Assembly (NCBI RefSeq): GCF_900142325.1
Contig: NZ_FRAM01000002.1
Location: forward strand, 992,001-1,056,000
Source of the DNA: Epilithonimonas mollis
Lineage (GTDB): Bacteria; Bacteroidota; Bacteroidia; Flavobacteriales; Weeksellaceae
Length of the DNA: 64,000 nt
Direction of reading: 5' to 3'
In this document: piece by piece, positions 1-8,355 of the stretch
Layout of the letters: every line of letters starts with the position of its first letter
Position numbering within the stretch: position 1 is the stretch's first letter
The notes under the pieces: model-generated
Database searches by the model: none
Seen by the model: the letters and a program-made list of their open reading frames with translations, nothing else
What the model was told of the DNA's origin: nothing
Made by a program: the position numbers and the translations under genes

Positions 1-29
1 AACAAATCACTTCGAATCGAACTGTAATT

Positions 30-100
30 AATCCCATCGGGATTTACTGTTAATAGAAAAAATATGAAGCTCAAATAACAAGCTCCGTAGGAGCGACCTG
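30..100. repeat. REP-like palindrome pair
   Basis: Two short palindromes lie here: AATCCC/GGGATT around a 3-base loop (30-44) and GCTCC/GGAGC around GTA (82-94). The second sits in CCGTAGGAGCGACCTG, a clear relative of CCGTAGGTGCAACCTATG at 12083-12100 beside the REP-associated transposase. I read this as a dispersed member of the same REP family. It lies just upstream of the peptidase gene and could also act in transcript ending or stability. Confidence 0.6.
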
Positions 101-203
101 CCGTTTTATCCAATAAACATTGAAATCGTTAATCTGTTTTATACGTTTTTATTGGGCAACAATGATTCATAATCTTTATCTTTATCGGAATCAAATAAAA
201 GAT

Positions 204-1772
204 ATGAAGAGAAACTCATTTTTAACAATGTCTGCAGTTTTCTTTGCTGCTCAAATTACTTTAGTCAATGCACAATCCAAACCTGAAGAAAAGCTCAATC
301 CCATCGTTCAGAATTTTGTGAATGAAGCCAACAATAATTCTCAACTGGAAGATATGGCTTTCGAACTGTTGGACGGCATCGGACCGAGATTGGTCGGGAC
401 ACCTGAAATGTTTGCTGCCAACAATTACACCGCCGACAAACTGAAATCCTGGGGAATTGATGCGAATCTTCAGCAATTCGGAACGTGGAAAGGATGGCAG
501 CGTGGAACAACGCACATAGACATGGTTTATCCAAGAACCAAAACCCTATCCGCAACACAACTGGCTTGGAGTCCGGCTACCAAAAAAGCGGTAGAAGCAG
601 AAGTGGTCATTCTCCCAAAAGTGTCTTCCAAAGCCGAATTTGATAAATGGTTACCATCCGTAAAAGGCAAAATTGTTTTAATGGCGCAATATCAGAAAAT
701 CGGACGTTCTGATGAGCAAATCAAAGAATTTGCAACACCGGAATTATATGAAAAGCTGAAAGCTGAAAAAGAACAGGCGAGAAAAGATTTCGCAGATTAT
801 ATCAAGAATATTGGCTACGATAATACCACCTTACCCGAGGCTTTAGAAAAATCTGGAGCTGCAGGCATTGCCATTTCCAACTGGACAGGAATCCATAGTA
901 CCAATCGAATTTTCGGCGCCAAAACAAAATCGATTCCGATGTTCGATATCGATTTGGAAGATTACGGAATGTTGTACCGAATGGCGGAAAAAGGTTTGAA
1001 ACCGAGAATCAAAGTAGATGCACAATCCAAATTCCTTCCGGAAGCCAAATCCTTCAACACCATCGGGATGATAAAAGGTTCAGAAAAACCTGACGAATAT
1101 GTGATTCTCTCCGCACACCTCGATTCGTGGGACGGCGCACAAGGTGCGACTGATAATGGAACGGGAACGCTGACCATGCTGGAAACAATGAGAATCCTGA
1201 AAAAATATTATCTTAACCCAAAAAGAACCATCATAATAGGACTTTGGGGAAGCGAGGAGCAAGGCCTTAACGGTTCCAGAAGCTTCGTTGCAGACAATCC
1301 GGAAATCATTAAAGGCGTCCAGGCAGTTTTCAATCAGGACAACGGAACGGGCAGAGTGGTGGATATCAGCGGACAGGGTTTCAAAGATTCGTATGCCTAC
1401 ATCGGAAGATGGCTGGATGCAGCACCTAAAAAAGTGAAAGACCAGATCAAATCCACTTTCCCGGGAATACCTGGCGGTGGCGGTTCTGACCATGCTTCTT
1501 TCGTAGCAGCTGGCGTTCCGGGGTTCTCTTTGAGCTCGCTGAACTGGGGTTATTTCGGTTACACCTGGCACACGACAAAAGATACATACGACAAGATTGT
1601 TTTTGATGAACTGAAAAATAATGTGATTCTGACCGCCACTTTGGTATATATGGCGTCTGAAGATCCGGAATTTGTAAGCAGAGAAAAACGCCTGATGCCG
1701 AATGATGACAAAGGCAACGCTGTCAAATGGCCTGAAGTGAAAGATCCGAAAAGAAGCAGTAAGGATTATTAA
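204..1772 (+). CDS. Secreted M28 family metallopeptidase (carboxypeptidase Q-like)
   Basis: A 522-residue exported zinc peptidase. I chose the ATG at 204 rather than a TTG in frame at 120, because it begins a good signal peptide (residues 1-24, ending VNA-Q). A PA-like insert lies around residues 120-260, and the M28 catalytic domain follows. The expected di-zinc ligands are all visible: His305 (AHLDSW), Asp317 (ATDNGTG), Glu351/352 (GSEEQG), Asp379 (NQDNGTG) and His456 (WHTTKDT). The family cleaves N-terminal residues or dipeptides, and this one probably acts in the periplasm or outside the cell. There is no type IX sorting domain. It is monocistronic and ends at a shared bidirectional terminator. 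The family call is firm; the exact substrate is not known. Confidence 0.9.
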   Translation: MKRNSFLTMSAVFFAAQITLVNAQSKPEEKLNPIVQNFVNEANNNSQLEDMAFELLDGIGPRLVGTPEMFAANNYTADKLKSWGIDANLQQFGTWKGWQRGTTHIDMVYPRTKTLSATQLAWSPATKKAVEAEVVILPKVSSKAEFDKWLPSVKGKIVLMAQYQKIGRSDEQIKEFATPELYEKLKAEKEQARKDFADYIKNIGYDNTTLPEALEKSGAAGIAISNWTGIHSTNRIFGAKTKSIPMFDIDLEDYGMLYRMAEKGLKPRIKVDAQSKFLPEAKSFNTIGMIKGSEKPDEYVILSAHLDSWDGAQGATDNGTGTLTMLETMRILKKYYLNPKRTIIIGLWGSEEQGLNGSRSFVADNPEIIKGVQAVFNQDNGTGRVVDISGQGFKDSYAYIGRWLDAAPKKVKDQIKSTFPGIPGGGGSDHASFVAAGVPGFSLSSLNWGYFGYTWHTTKDTYDKIVFDELKNNVILTATLVYMASEDPEFVSREKRLMPNDDKGNAVKWPEVKDPKRSSKDY

Positions 1773-1826
1773 GTGGTACGAAATAAGAAGTAAGAAATGC
1801 GAGCTTCTGATTCTTAGTTTATCGAT

Positions 1827-1856
1827 AAAAAAAGCGACAGTTATGTCGCTTTTTTA
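1827..1856. terminator. Bidirectional intrinsic terminator
   Basis: AGCGACA/TGTCGCT stem with a GTTA loop, flanked by an A run on the left and a T run on the right. It serves the convergent M28 peptidase and tex genes. Confidence 0.85.
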
Positions 1857-1857
1857 T

Positions 1858-3981
1858 TTACAGTATCATACTCAGCTGTATTCTTTTCCTCGCCTCATCT
1901 ACTTCCGTCACTTTCACCTGGACATGCTGATGTAGCTTCACCACCTCATTCACATCAGAGACAAAGCCGTCTTTCAGCTGCGAGATATGCACCAGACCAC
2001 TTTCTTTGATGCCTAGATCTACGAAACATCCGAAAGCTGTGATGTTGTTCACAATACCGGGAAGGATCATTCCCGACCTTACATCCTTGATGGATTTTAC
2101 ATTCGGGTCAAATTCAAAGACTTTGGCTGCTTTTCTTGGGTCTAATCCCGGTTTTTCCAACTCTTTCAGGATGTCTCTGATACCAAGGATTCCGATATCG
2201 TCAGTAATGTATTTTTCCGGATTGATTGATGCGATTTTTTCTTTGTTCGAGATTAATGCTTCCGTTTTCAAACCTAAATCTTTCGCCATTTTCTCTACGG
2301 TCTTATAAGCTTCCGGATGCACCGCCGAATTATCCAGCGGATTCTTGGCATTTTTGATTCTTACAAAAGCCGCCGCCTGCTGATAGACTTTCTCACCCAG
2401 TCTTGGGACTTTTTTGAGTTCTTTTCTTTCGGTGAAAGCACCATTTTCTGCACGATAGTTCACAATGTTTTCCGCCATCTTTTCACCGATACCGGAAACA
2501 TAGCTTAGCAAAGATTTACTTGCCGTATTCAGATTGATGCCAACAGAGTTCACGGAACGGATGACTGTATTGTCCAGTTCTTCCTTCAGCCTGGTCTGGT
2601 CCACATCATGCTGGTATTGCCCGACACCAATAGATTTGGGATCTATTTTTACCAGTTCCGCCAATGGATCGGACAGGCGTCTCCCTATAGAAACCGCGCC
2701 ACGTACGGTCACATCATAACTCGGGAACTCGTCTCTTGCGATTTTACTGGCAGAGTAAACAGAAGCGCCCGCTTCCGAAACTATAAAAACCTGAATCGGT
2801 TTGTCAAATGCTATCTTCTTGATGAAGAATTCGGTTTCACGGCTTGCAGTTCCGTTGCCGATGGAGATGGCTTCTATGTTGTAGGCGTTCACCATCGAGC
2901 GGATTTTTTTCATTGCCATTCCTGTTTCATTCTGTGGAGCGTGTGGATAGATGTTTTCGTTGTAGAGCAGGTCGCCTTTCTCATCCAAGCAGACCACCTT
3001 GCAGCCCGATCTGTAGCCGGGATCAATGGCAAGGATCCTCTTTTCTCCCAAAGGCGAGGCAAGAAGCAGCTGCTGGAGGTTTTCAGCAAAAACTTCTATG
3101 GCTTTGAGGTCCGCTTTCTCTTTCGCTTCCTGCAGTGCTTCATTGGACAATGCAGGTTCCAGTAGCCGTTTATAGGAGTCCGCTATAGCAAGTTCAATCT
3201 GTTGGGTAGCTGAATTGTTGCTCTTGATAACCGCATTTGCGATCAGGTCGAATGCTTCATTTTTATCAACATCCACAGATGTTTTCACAAAGCCTTCGTT
3301 CTCTGCGCGGAGCATGGCCAACAGCCGGTGAGAGGGCGTGCGGCTGAGTGTTTCTTCCCATTCAAAATACTGGGAGAATTTTTGTGCCGCCTCGTCTTCC
3401 TTCTTCGCTTTCACAACTTTGGAAGAGATCATGGCTTTTCTCTGGAACAGGCGTCTCAGGCTCTTGCGGACGTACATGTTTTCGTTGATCCATTCTGCGA
3501 TGATGTCCCTTGCACCCTTCAGGGCTTCCTCCTCATCGGCAACATCCTGGCTGATATATTTTGAAGCCAGGAGCTCAATATCATCGGAACGCTGGCTCAT
3601 AATGATCTTTGCCAGGGGTTCCAAACCCTTTTCTCTAGCTGCATCGGCCTTGGTTTTCTTTCGTTTTTTGTAAGGCAGGTAAAGGTCTTCCAGCTCCTGA
3701 AGATCATAGCTTTGCTCTATTTTTTGTTTCAGCTCGGGCGTCAGGGCATGTTGCTCCTCGATGGATTTCAGGATGCTCTCTTTCCGCTTTGTGATGTCTT
3801 CGAACTGCTTGCCCAGTTTTGCTACCTGTTCGATCTGGATTTCGTCCAGATTGCCGGTCGCATCTTTCCGGTAACGGGCGATGAAGGGCACGGTGCAGTC
3901 CTCGGAGAGGAGGCGTAATGTAGCGCTGATGCTCTTTTCTGATATACTGAGGTGGTCTTTTATAAAGCTTACAGGGTTCAT
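1858..3981 (-). CDS. tex: Tex family RNA-binding transcription accessory protein
   Basis: A 707-residue Tex protein, close to full length for the family. The N-terminal helical region contains the family pattern FIARYRKDATG near residue 34. A YqgF/RNase H-like fold follows around residues 320-450 (ILAIDPGYRSGCK). Helix-hairpin-helix repeats lie near 490-560 (LLSYVSGIGEKMAENIV), and a C-terminal S1 domain at about 635-705 (GIVNNITAFGCFVDLG). Tex binds nucleic acid and associates with transcription complexes in the cytoplasm; its precise role differs between species. It is a single gene with its start 200 bases from the divergent VOC gene. Nothing looks broken. Confidence 0.95.
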   Translation of the reverse strand: MNPVSFIKDHLSISEKSISATLRLLSEDCTVPFIARYRKDATGNLDEIQIEQVAKLGKQFEDITKRKESILKSIEEQHALTPELKQKIEQSYDLQELEDLYLPYKKRKKTKADAAREKGLEPLAKIIMSQRSDDIELLASKYISQDVADEEEALKGARDIIAEWINENMYVRKSLRRLFQRKAMISSKVVKAKKEDEAAQKFSQYFEWEETLSRTPSHRLLAMLRAENEGFVKTSVDVDKNEAFDLIANAVIKSNNSATQQIELAIADSYKRLLEPALSNEALQEAKEKADLKAIEVFAENLQQLLLASPLGEKRILAIDPGYRSGCKVVCLDEKGDLLYNENIYPHAPQNETGMAMKKIRSMVNAYNIEAISIGNGTASRETEFFIKKIAFDKPIQVFIVSEAGASVYSASKIARDEFPSYDVTVRGAVSIGRRLSDPLAELVKIDPKSIGVGQYQHDVDQTRLKEELDNTVIRSVNSVGINLNTASKSLLSYVSGIGEKMAENIVNYRAENGAFTERKELKKVPRLGEKVYQQAAAFVRIKNAKNPLDNSAVHPEAYKTVEKMAKDLGLKTEALISNKEKIASINPEKYITDDIGILGIRDILKELEKPGLDPRKAAKVFEFDPNVKSIKDVRSGMILPGIVNNITAFGCFVDLGIKESGLVHISQLKDGFVSDVNEVVKLHQHVQVKVTEVDEARKRIQLSMIL

Positions 3982-4189
3982 CTTTCTTTTTTGAATTCGC
4001 TAAAATACTGGTTTTATATTTTTATAAAAGAAAAATAGTTTCATTCTTTTAATTTAAAGCTGTCCACTTCCGGGGTAACAGACAGGTGAGAGATATAATC
4101 TTTCTATCATACCATTTAAAATTAGGAATCGCAGAATCTGTCATTTCTGATAAAGGATGGGTAGCTTTGTTCCTGTTAAAATCAGGACA

Positions 4190-4642
4190 ATGATCACAGG
4201 ACTATACGAGACCCACATCCAGGTCAGTAATTTGGAAAATGCTGTCGAATTTTACACGCAGGTTTTAGGCTTGGAACTGGCACACCGGGACGAAACCCGC
4301 CCGATTGTTTTTCTGTGGATTGGCAAAGACAAAGGGGCGATGCTTGGCCTGTGGGAGCAGAAAGAAAACCTGCAGACCCGCCATTTCGCTTTCACGGCGG
4401 ACAAAGAAGATATTCTGAACCGTGCTGCCGATTTCCTGAAAAACAAGAATCTGAAGCCTTACAACTTTCTCAAAAACGGTCTGGACAAACCAATGGTTTT
4501 TGCCTGGATGCCTGCTCTCGCCATTTACTTCAATGATCCCGATGGTAACCAGCTGGAGTTCATCGCCGTGCTGCATGGCGAAGGCAGACCTGAGCTGAGC
4601 GTCTTGTCCTATGAGGAATGGCTGGAGAAAACCGGGCTGTGA
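4190..4642 (+). CDS. VOC (glyoxalase/bleomycin resistance) family protein
   Basis: A 150-residue protein with the vicinal-oxygen-chelate pattern: an opening strand GLYETHIQVSNLENAVEFY, a later FYTQVLGLEL helix, and a closing YFNDPDGNQLEFI motif whose Glu is a usual metal ligand, together with the early His (THIQV). I place the start at 4190, where AGGA precedes an ATG, rather than at 4157; the extra eleven residues upstream look like leader. The family includes lyases, dioxygenases and antibiotic-binding proteins, so no substrate can be named. It is monocistronic and convergent with the 4714 gene through a shared terminator. Confidence 0.8.
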   Translation: MITGLYETHIQVSNLENAVEFYTQVLGLELAHRDETRPIVFLWIGKDKGAMLGLWEQKENLQTRHFAFTADKEDILNRAADFLKNKNLKPYNFLKNGLDKPMVFAWMPALAIYFNDPDGNQLEFIAVLHGEGRPELSVLSYEEWLEKTGL

Positions 4643-4677
4643 GTTTTCAGCGATTAAATGATTTATTCATCAATAAT

Positions 4678-4703
4678 AAAACCGCTTTTTTGGAAGCGGT
4701 TTT
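4678..4703. terminator. Bidirectional intrinsic terminator
   Basis: AAACCGCTT/AAGCGGTTT stem with T-rich tails on both strands, between the VOC gene and the convergent minus-strand accessory block. Confidence 0.85.
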
Positions 4704-4713
4704 GTATCCTGTT

Positions 4714-5178
4714 TTAATTTTTCCAATCCAAAATTGCATTGACTTCATTTTCAATGTCATTCTTGTCTAATATGTTTTCATCAAAAAGAGTTTCAATTTG
4801 TGTTTTTTTCCAGAAAGGATAAAATATTAAACTTGAAGTTCCAATATTTACAGATTTAGAATTTTCATATTCTATTTCAACCGTAGTCTTAAATATTGTA
4901 TTTCCTTTAATAAAATTGGTTGTTTTAATTCTATTAGTTAACAAATCAAAGGCTTGAAATATCCCGCTGTCCAGATTATTATAATCCTCACTGAAATGCG
5001 TATGATTAAAACCATAACCGACGACAAATTCTCCAGAAGTATTTGAAATCCAAAAGTTTGAATCTTTAATGTTTAAAAATTCCGTTCCATCGCCATCTTT
5101 TGAATATTCTAATCTATCTCCTAATTTCCCGATTAGAAAGTTTTTAATTTCTTCAAATTTCTTTTGGTTGCGGTTCAT
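4714..5178 (-). CDS. Protein of unknown function
   Basis: A 154-residue protein I do not recognise. I start it at the ATG at 5178 (MNRNQKKFEE); the longer reading from 5250 adds residues that look like translated spacer. It is acidic to neutral, with no signal peptide or membrane segment. Alternating hydrophobic stretches such as FWISNTSGEFVVGYGF and TTVEIEY suggest a small mixed alpha/beta fold. It is AT-rich like the three genes upstream and probably belongs to the same accessory block. The spacer in front of it resembles the spacer at 6232-6407, as if each gene travelled as a unit. No function is proposed. Confidence 0.6.
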   Translation of the reverse strand: MNRNQKKFEEIKNFLIGKLGDRLEYSKDGDGTEFLNIKDSNFWISNTSGEFVVGYGFNHTHFSEDYNNLDSGIFQAFDLLTNRIKTTNFIKGNTIFKTTVEIEYENSKSVNIGTSSLIFYPFWKKTQIETLFDENILDKNDIENEVNAILDWKN

Positions 5179-5352
5179 TTTGTAAACTTTTTGGGCTTTG
5201 TGTTCGAGCAGATTTCGGAGCAATAAACCGTCAACACACCACAAAGTCAATGAGAGTTAGAATGTTCAATTAAATAATTTACTCGCCATTGTGCCAAATG
5301 TCTGTTGTGGGCTATGGCTATTCCATTCGTGTACTATCTAATTTTACTAAAG
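5179..5352. other. Cassette-like spacer
   Basis: Read on the minus strand, this gap contains ATTGAACATTC (rc of 5261-5271), a GTGGTGTGTTGACGG stretch, and AAAGCCCAAAAAG before the next start. The gap at 6232-6407 has the same order (ATTGAAC, then GGCAAGCCAAAAAC). I recall similar spacers between unrelated hypothetical genes in other Bacteroidota; that is memory, not a search result. Confidence 0.35.
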
Positions 5353-6231
5353 TCAGTTTTTCATTGATAAGTAAGCTATTAGCAATCCTATAATTCCTAT
5401 AACAGTCGTTATGATTGTGTCTCGCTTTTGCCAACGAAATGATTTTTTTGCAATTTCATCATTGCTATTTACTTCCGTTTTATTGTCTTTGCCTAAGGTA
5501 ATTTGTCCTTTATTATTAGAAATATTACCCACTTCAATTTTATCTCCCATATTAAAAACATTAAAATGATTTTTTGCCTCTATTCTTTCTGTTGTCCGCG
5601 TTGCTTGTTTTTTACCCAAAATTTTTTCGGTAGGAATTGAATACTTTACATTTTTTCCAATGTTGTCTGTTAAGTTTTTTACAATTTCACCAAAATCTCC
5701 AACTTCAATTGTCTTAGTTTCAAAACTTTCAAATTCATTTTCCGGCGTATCTTTGAAGAAATCAAAAAGAACTTTATATATTTCATCTAAGTTAGAAAAT
5801 ACAAATGACAGGCAAAGAAAATCGTTATTCGTTTCAGTTCTAAAGCGCAGATATTTTTGTTTGTAATGGAATACTTCTTCTAAGTCTTCTGGGGTAAAAT
5901 TTCTTTTGAAATCTTCAATTTCTGAAACATTGTTATTCCAAATACTTGTATAAACATTGTCCCCAGACCAAATTCCTAATTCTCGTAATTTATACGTAAT
6001 TGGGATGTATATATTTTCATTGATAGGTTCAAATTTTTCCTTTATCTCCTTGTCAATGCACTCATATTTTTGTTTGTCTTTGTAGTTTTCATTTGGTTTT
6101 AGTTTGCATCTTTCTTTGTCAAGTTGGCTAACTTCATTGCAGAGCGGAATATATTTTTCAATGTATTCCTTTTTGTTTACATCTAAAAAATCTAAAAAAT
6201 CAAATAATGCTTGCATTTTTGGTGGTATCAT
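5353..6231 (-). CDS. Unknown protein with one C-terminal membrane anchor
   Basis: A 292-residue protein with no N-terminal signal. A charged helical N-terminal half (many Lys/Glu, residues 1-110) precedes a region that ends in the motif GDKIEVGNISNNKGQITLGK, about residues 229-248. It closes with SFRWQKRD and a single hydrophobic helix (about 272-289, TTVIGIIGLLIAYLS). The topology is that of a tail-anchored cytosolic protein held at the inner membrane. I do not recognise a family. It is AT-rich and lies in the same orientation as the TIR/SLATT pair upstream, separated by 176 bases, so it may or may not share their transcript. Confidence 0.6.
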   Translation of the reverse strand: MIPPKMQALFDFLDFLDVNKKEYIEKYIPLCNEVSQLDKERCKLKPNENYKDKQKYECIDKEIKEKFEPINENIYIPITYKLRELGIWSGDNVYTSIWNNNVSEIEDFKRNFTPEDLEEVFHYKQKYLRFRTETNNDFLCLSFVFSNLDEIYKVLFDFFKDTPENEFESFETKTIEVGDFGEIVKNLTDNIGKNVKYSIPTEKILGKKQATRTTERIEAKNHFNVFNMGDKIEVGNISNNKGQITLGKDNKTEVNSNDEIAKKSFRWQKRDTIITTVIGIIGLLIAYLSMKN

Positions 6232-6407
6232 CCTTTAGGGTTTTTATCGATTACAGTCTCATCCTGCCATTGGCAATAAAGTTTTTGGCTTGCCGAAGAC
6301 GGATATTCTTAACAAAAAAGTTCAATAGGATTATTTTATTGAACTTTGCTCCAAACTTAAATGGAAGCCGCTTAGCAAGGCTTTTGGGAATACCATGTTA
6401 GAAACAT
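6232..6407. other. Cassette-like spacer with perfect hairpin
   Basis: Contains GTTCAATA (6320-6327) and TATTGAAC (6337-6344), a perfect 8-bp inverted repeat, within a spacer that resembles 5179-5352. It could be a terminator-like structure of the SLATT transcript or part of a recombination unit. Confidence 0.4.
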
Positions 6408-7292
6408 TTATTTTCTTTTTTGAGCAATCCACATAGTATGTTCTCTGGACATAGCATTCTCAGAATCCAACACAAATTTTGAAAATTCTAATTCATTATT
6501 CGTATTATTTAATTCCTGTTTAATCATATTAAGTTCCGATGTTGCCGTTGTATAAGCCTCTTTATTTTCTTGATATTTTTTTAATTGTAACCAACTAAAA
6601 CAACTTGCAGAAAATGTAGTAAATAAACCAACAAGATTAAAATTAGACATTGGATATTTTATTAAAAATACAATAGAAATGATAGCTAAAATTTGAGAAA
6701 TTATTACTGCCCAAAACCACTTTTCGTATAAGTTTTTGTTGCTTTCTGCTTTATTAGAATACCAAGTTATCTGATTATTAATTCGATTTTCTAAATAGAA
6801 GTCTTTTCTTTCTTGTAAAGATAGATTTCTTATTCTATTCATCTCGTCTGTTATAATCGGTAAAGCTAAATGCTTTGCATTTAAAATACTTGATAAATCG
6901 TTGAATTCTGAATTTATTTCTTTTATTCTATCAATAAATTTTCGTTCAACTTCTTGTTTTGCTAATGTATTTTCAAAATATTCAGAACATGTAATATATC
7001 TCCAAGTTAATGTTTTACATGATTCTGCTAAAGCTCTTCCTCTGTACCATACATCTTCATATTTCTTATTTTTTATTACTAAGGATAAAATTGTTGCTGT
7101 TAATAATATTAAACCAGATATAGCATATATATATAATTTGGAGGCTTCAGTTTCATAATTATAAATTGATAATGCAGAAGCAAAAACCATTAAAATCAAG
7201 TCCCATCTTACAAAATTGATGTAAGTAGATTGTGCACGAAGCGAAGCTCTATCGCCAGCAATAAAATAATTTGGAAAGTTTTTTTCTAACAT
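6408..7292 (-). CDS. Tandem SLATT-domain membrane protein (DUF4231-like), probable effector
   Basis: A 294-residue protein with two copies of a two-helix membrane module. The first (about residues 1-110) starts FPNYFIAGDRASLRAQ, has two membrane helices (about 30-46 and 52-71), and ends with YRGRALAESCKTLTWRY, the Arg-Ala-Glu...Lys...Trp pattern typical of SLATT domains. The second (about 165-255) begins with NNQITWYSNKAESNK, the usual DUF4231 opening, followed by two more helices and a helical tail. SLATT domains were described by comparative genomics as pore-forming effectors linked to nucleotide-sensing conflict systems. The gene starts 2 bases after the TIR-like gene stops, so the two are almost certainly co-translated. 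No signal peptide; inner membrane predicted. Confidence 0.75.
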   Translation of the reverse strand: MLEKNFPNYFIAGDRASLRAQSTYINFVRWDLILMVFASALSIYNYETEASKLYIYAISGLILLTATILSLVIKNKKYEDVWYRGRALAESCKTLTWRYITCSEYFENTLAKQEVERKFIDRIKEINSEFNDLSSILNAKHLALPIITDEMNRIRNLSLQERKDFYLENRINNQITWYSNKAESNKNLYEKWFWAVIISQILAIISIVFLIKYPMSNFNLVGLFTTFSASCFSWLQLKKYQENKEAYTTATSELNMIKQELNNTNNELEFSKFVLDSENAMSREHTMWIAQKRK

Positions 7293-7294
7293 AT

Positions 7295-7879
7295 TTATGG
7301 TCTTACTTTAGTTTTCAAAGATATAGCACTTGTTCTTTTATCAAATGCTAAGTCTATATGAAGGTTCGGATTTTTACAAAAATCTTCCCAAGTTGTTAAA
7401 ACACAATATCTATCATTAAAACTCCATGCACATTTGTCATTTGGTATATAATAATTATATGAAAATTCTTTTATCACTGTGTCATCATTAATTTTTACAA
7501 TATTATGTGAGCCTCCACAATGGTTACATGTTCGTGATCCTTGATAAATTTGAGAAGTCATAGAAGGCAACACAACACCTAAAATTCCGTTTTTAGTGTT
7601 CCAAACTCCGTTATAAAGTGATGCTTGAAGTTCTCTTTTTATAAAATTTTGATTTTCAAACCAAGAATTTTCTGCAGACTTAGAACCTATTAAAAATATT
7701 GTAACAGTTGAATCTGATAGATAGTTTTCTCTTATTTTTCGCATAATATAATCTTCATCATCTGAATCAATTGGTTCATGTAAAGATTTATCAATCATAT
7801 CAACTTTAAGTTCGTCGTGTATATATTTTTTGTATTCATGATCTTGAGTCTTAAAAGAAATAAAACATTTGTGTGTCAT
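7295..7879 (-). CDS. TIR-like (DUF1863, ThsB-like) protein
   Basis: A 194-residue protein. The first 105 residues follow the DUF1863/ThsB pattern: HKCFISFKTQD strand, then DKSLHEP, SDDEDYIMRKIRENYLSDS, the hydrophobic strand TVTIFLIG, then KRELQASL and GILGVVLP. Glu83 in KREL lies where the catalytic Glu of TIR NADases is expected. Known relatives (Thoeris ThsB) respond to phage by making an NAD-derived signal that activates a partner. Here the partner would be the SLATT protein. Residues 106-194 add a C118-x2-C121...H125 cluster that could bind zinc and is not part of the core TIR fold. The gene is AT-rich and leads the two-gene operon. Confidence 0.75.
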   Translation of the reverse strand: MTHKCFISFKTQDHEYKKYIHDELKVDMIDKSLHEPIDSDDEDYIMRKIRENYLSDSTVTIFLIGSKSAENSWFENQNFIKRELQASLYNGVWNTKNGILGVVLPSMTSQIYQGSRTCNHCGGSHNIVKINDDTVIKEFSYNYYIPNDKCAWSFNDRYCVLTTWEDFCKNPNLHIDLAFDKRTSAISLKTKVRP

Positions 7880-7909
7880 AGTTAATAGTTTAATTTGTTA
7901 ATAATTTTT

Positions 7910-7937
7910 GCTAACTCTAAAATATGCGAAAGTTAGC
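7910..7937 (-). promoter_or_regulatory. Inverted repeat over the TIR operon promoter
   Basis: GCTAACT and AGTTAGC form perfect 7-bp arms 14 bases apart, about 30 bases upstream of the TIR-like start. On the minus strand the space between them holds TATTTTAG (rc of 7916-7923), a 7/8 match to the flavobacterial -7 box. The position suggests an operator that would block or gate the promoter. Confidence 0.45.
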
Positions 7938-8355
7938 ACTTGTGATATTTTTATATTAATCGTTTAATATTTTGTAGATCACTATTTTATGTGTTTAATA
8001 GTCTATGTTTCGAAGCGCGCATTTTGAATATATTCCAATTTTTAAGAATTATTTCCAATAACAAATGATGCTACAAAAACATCATAACATTTTTTAAGTC
8101 AAAAAAATAGGAGGTAGGTAGTAGAATGTTTTTCATCTTAGTTTTCAATAAGTTATTAGTTTTCCAAACTTACAAAATAGTTTTGATACTGTAATATAAA
8201 AATAAACCAATTTAACATAATATTAAAAATATACATCAAATCAATTTAACATAATATATTTTTATAAAATAAATTAATATAAAATCGTTTTTGTATTAAA
8301 AATTTATATAATTTAGAAACTCGAAATTATTATTAATCCCCTAAAAAAAAACAAA
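7938..8355. other. AT-rich intergenic region with direct repeats
   Basis: About 420 bases without a gene and very rich in A and T. CAATTTAACATAATAT occurs twice, at 8208-8223 and 8242-8257, 34 bases apart; a near copy lies at 9563-9577. A weak promoter for the gene at 8356 may be TTG at 8291-8293 with TAATTTAG at 8309-8316. Nothing else stands out. Confidence 0.45.

Noticed and set aside
120-203. Longer N-terminus for the M28 peptidase from a TTG
   Set aside because: It would bury the clear signal peptide that starts at the ATG at 204.
2006-3918. Several open frames on the plus strand opposite tex
   Set aside because: They are reading-frame shadows of tex; they lack starts with upstream signals and known motifs.
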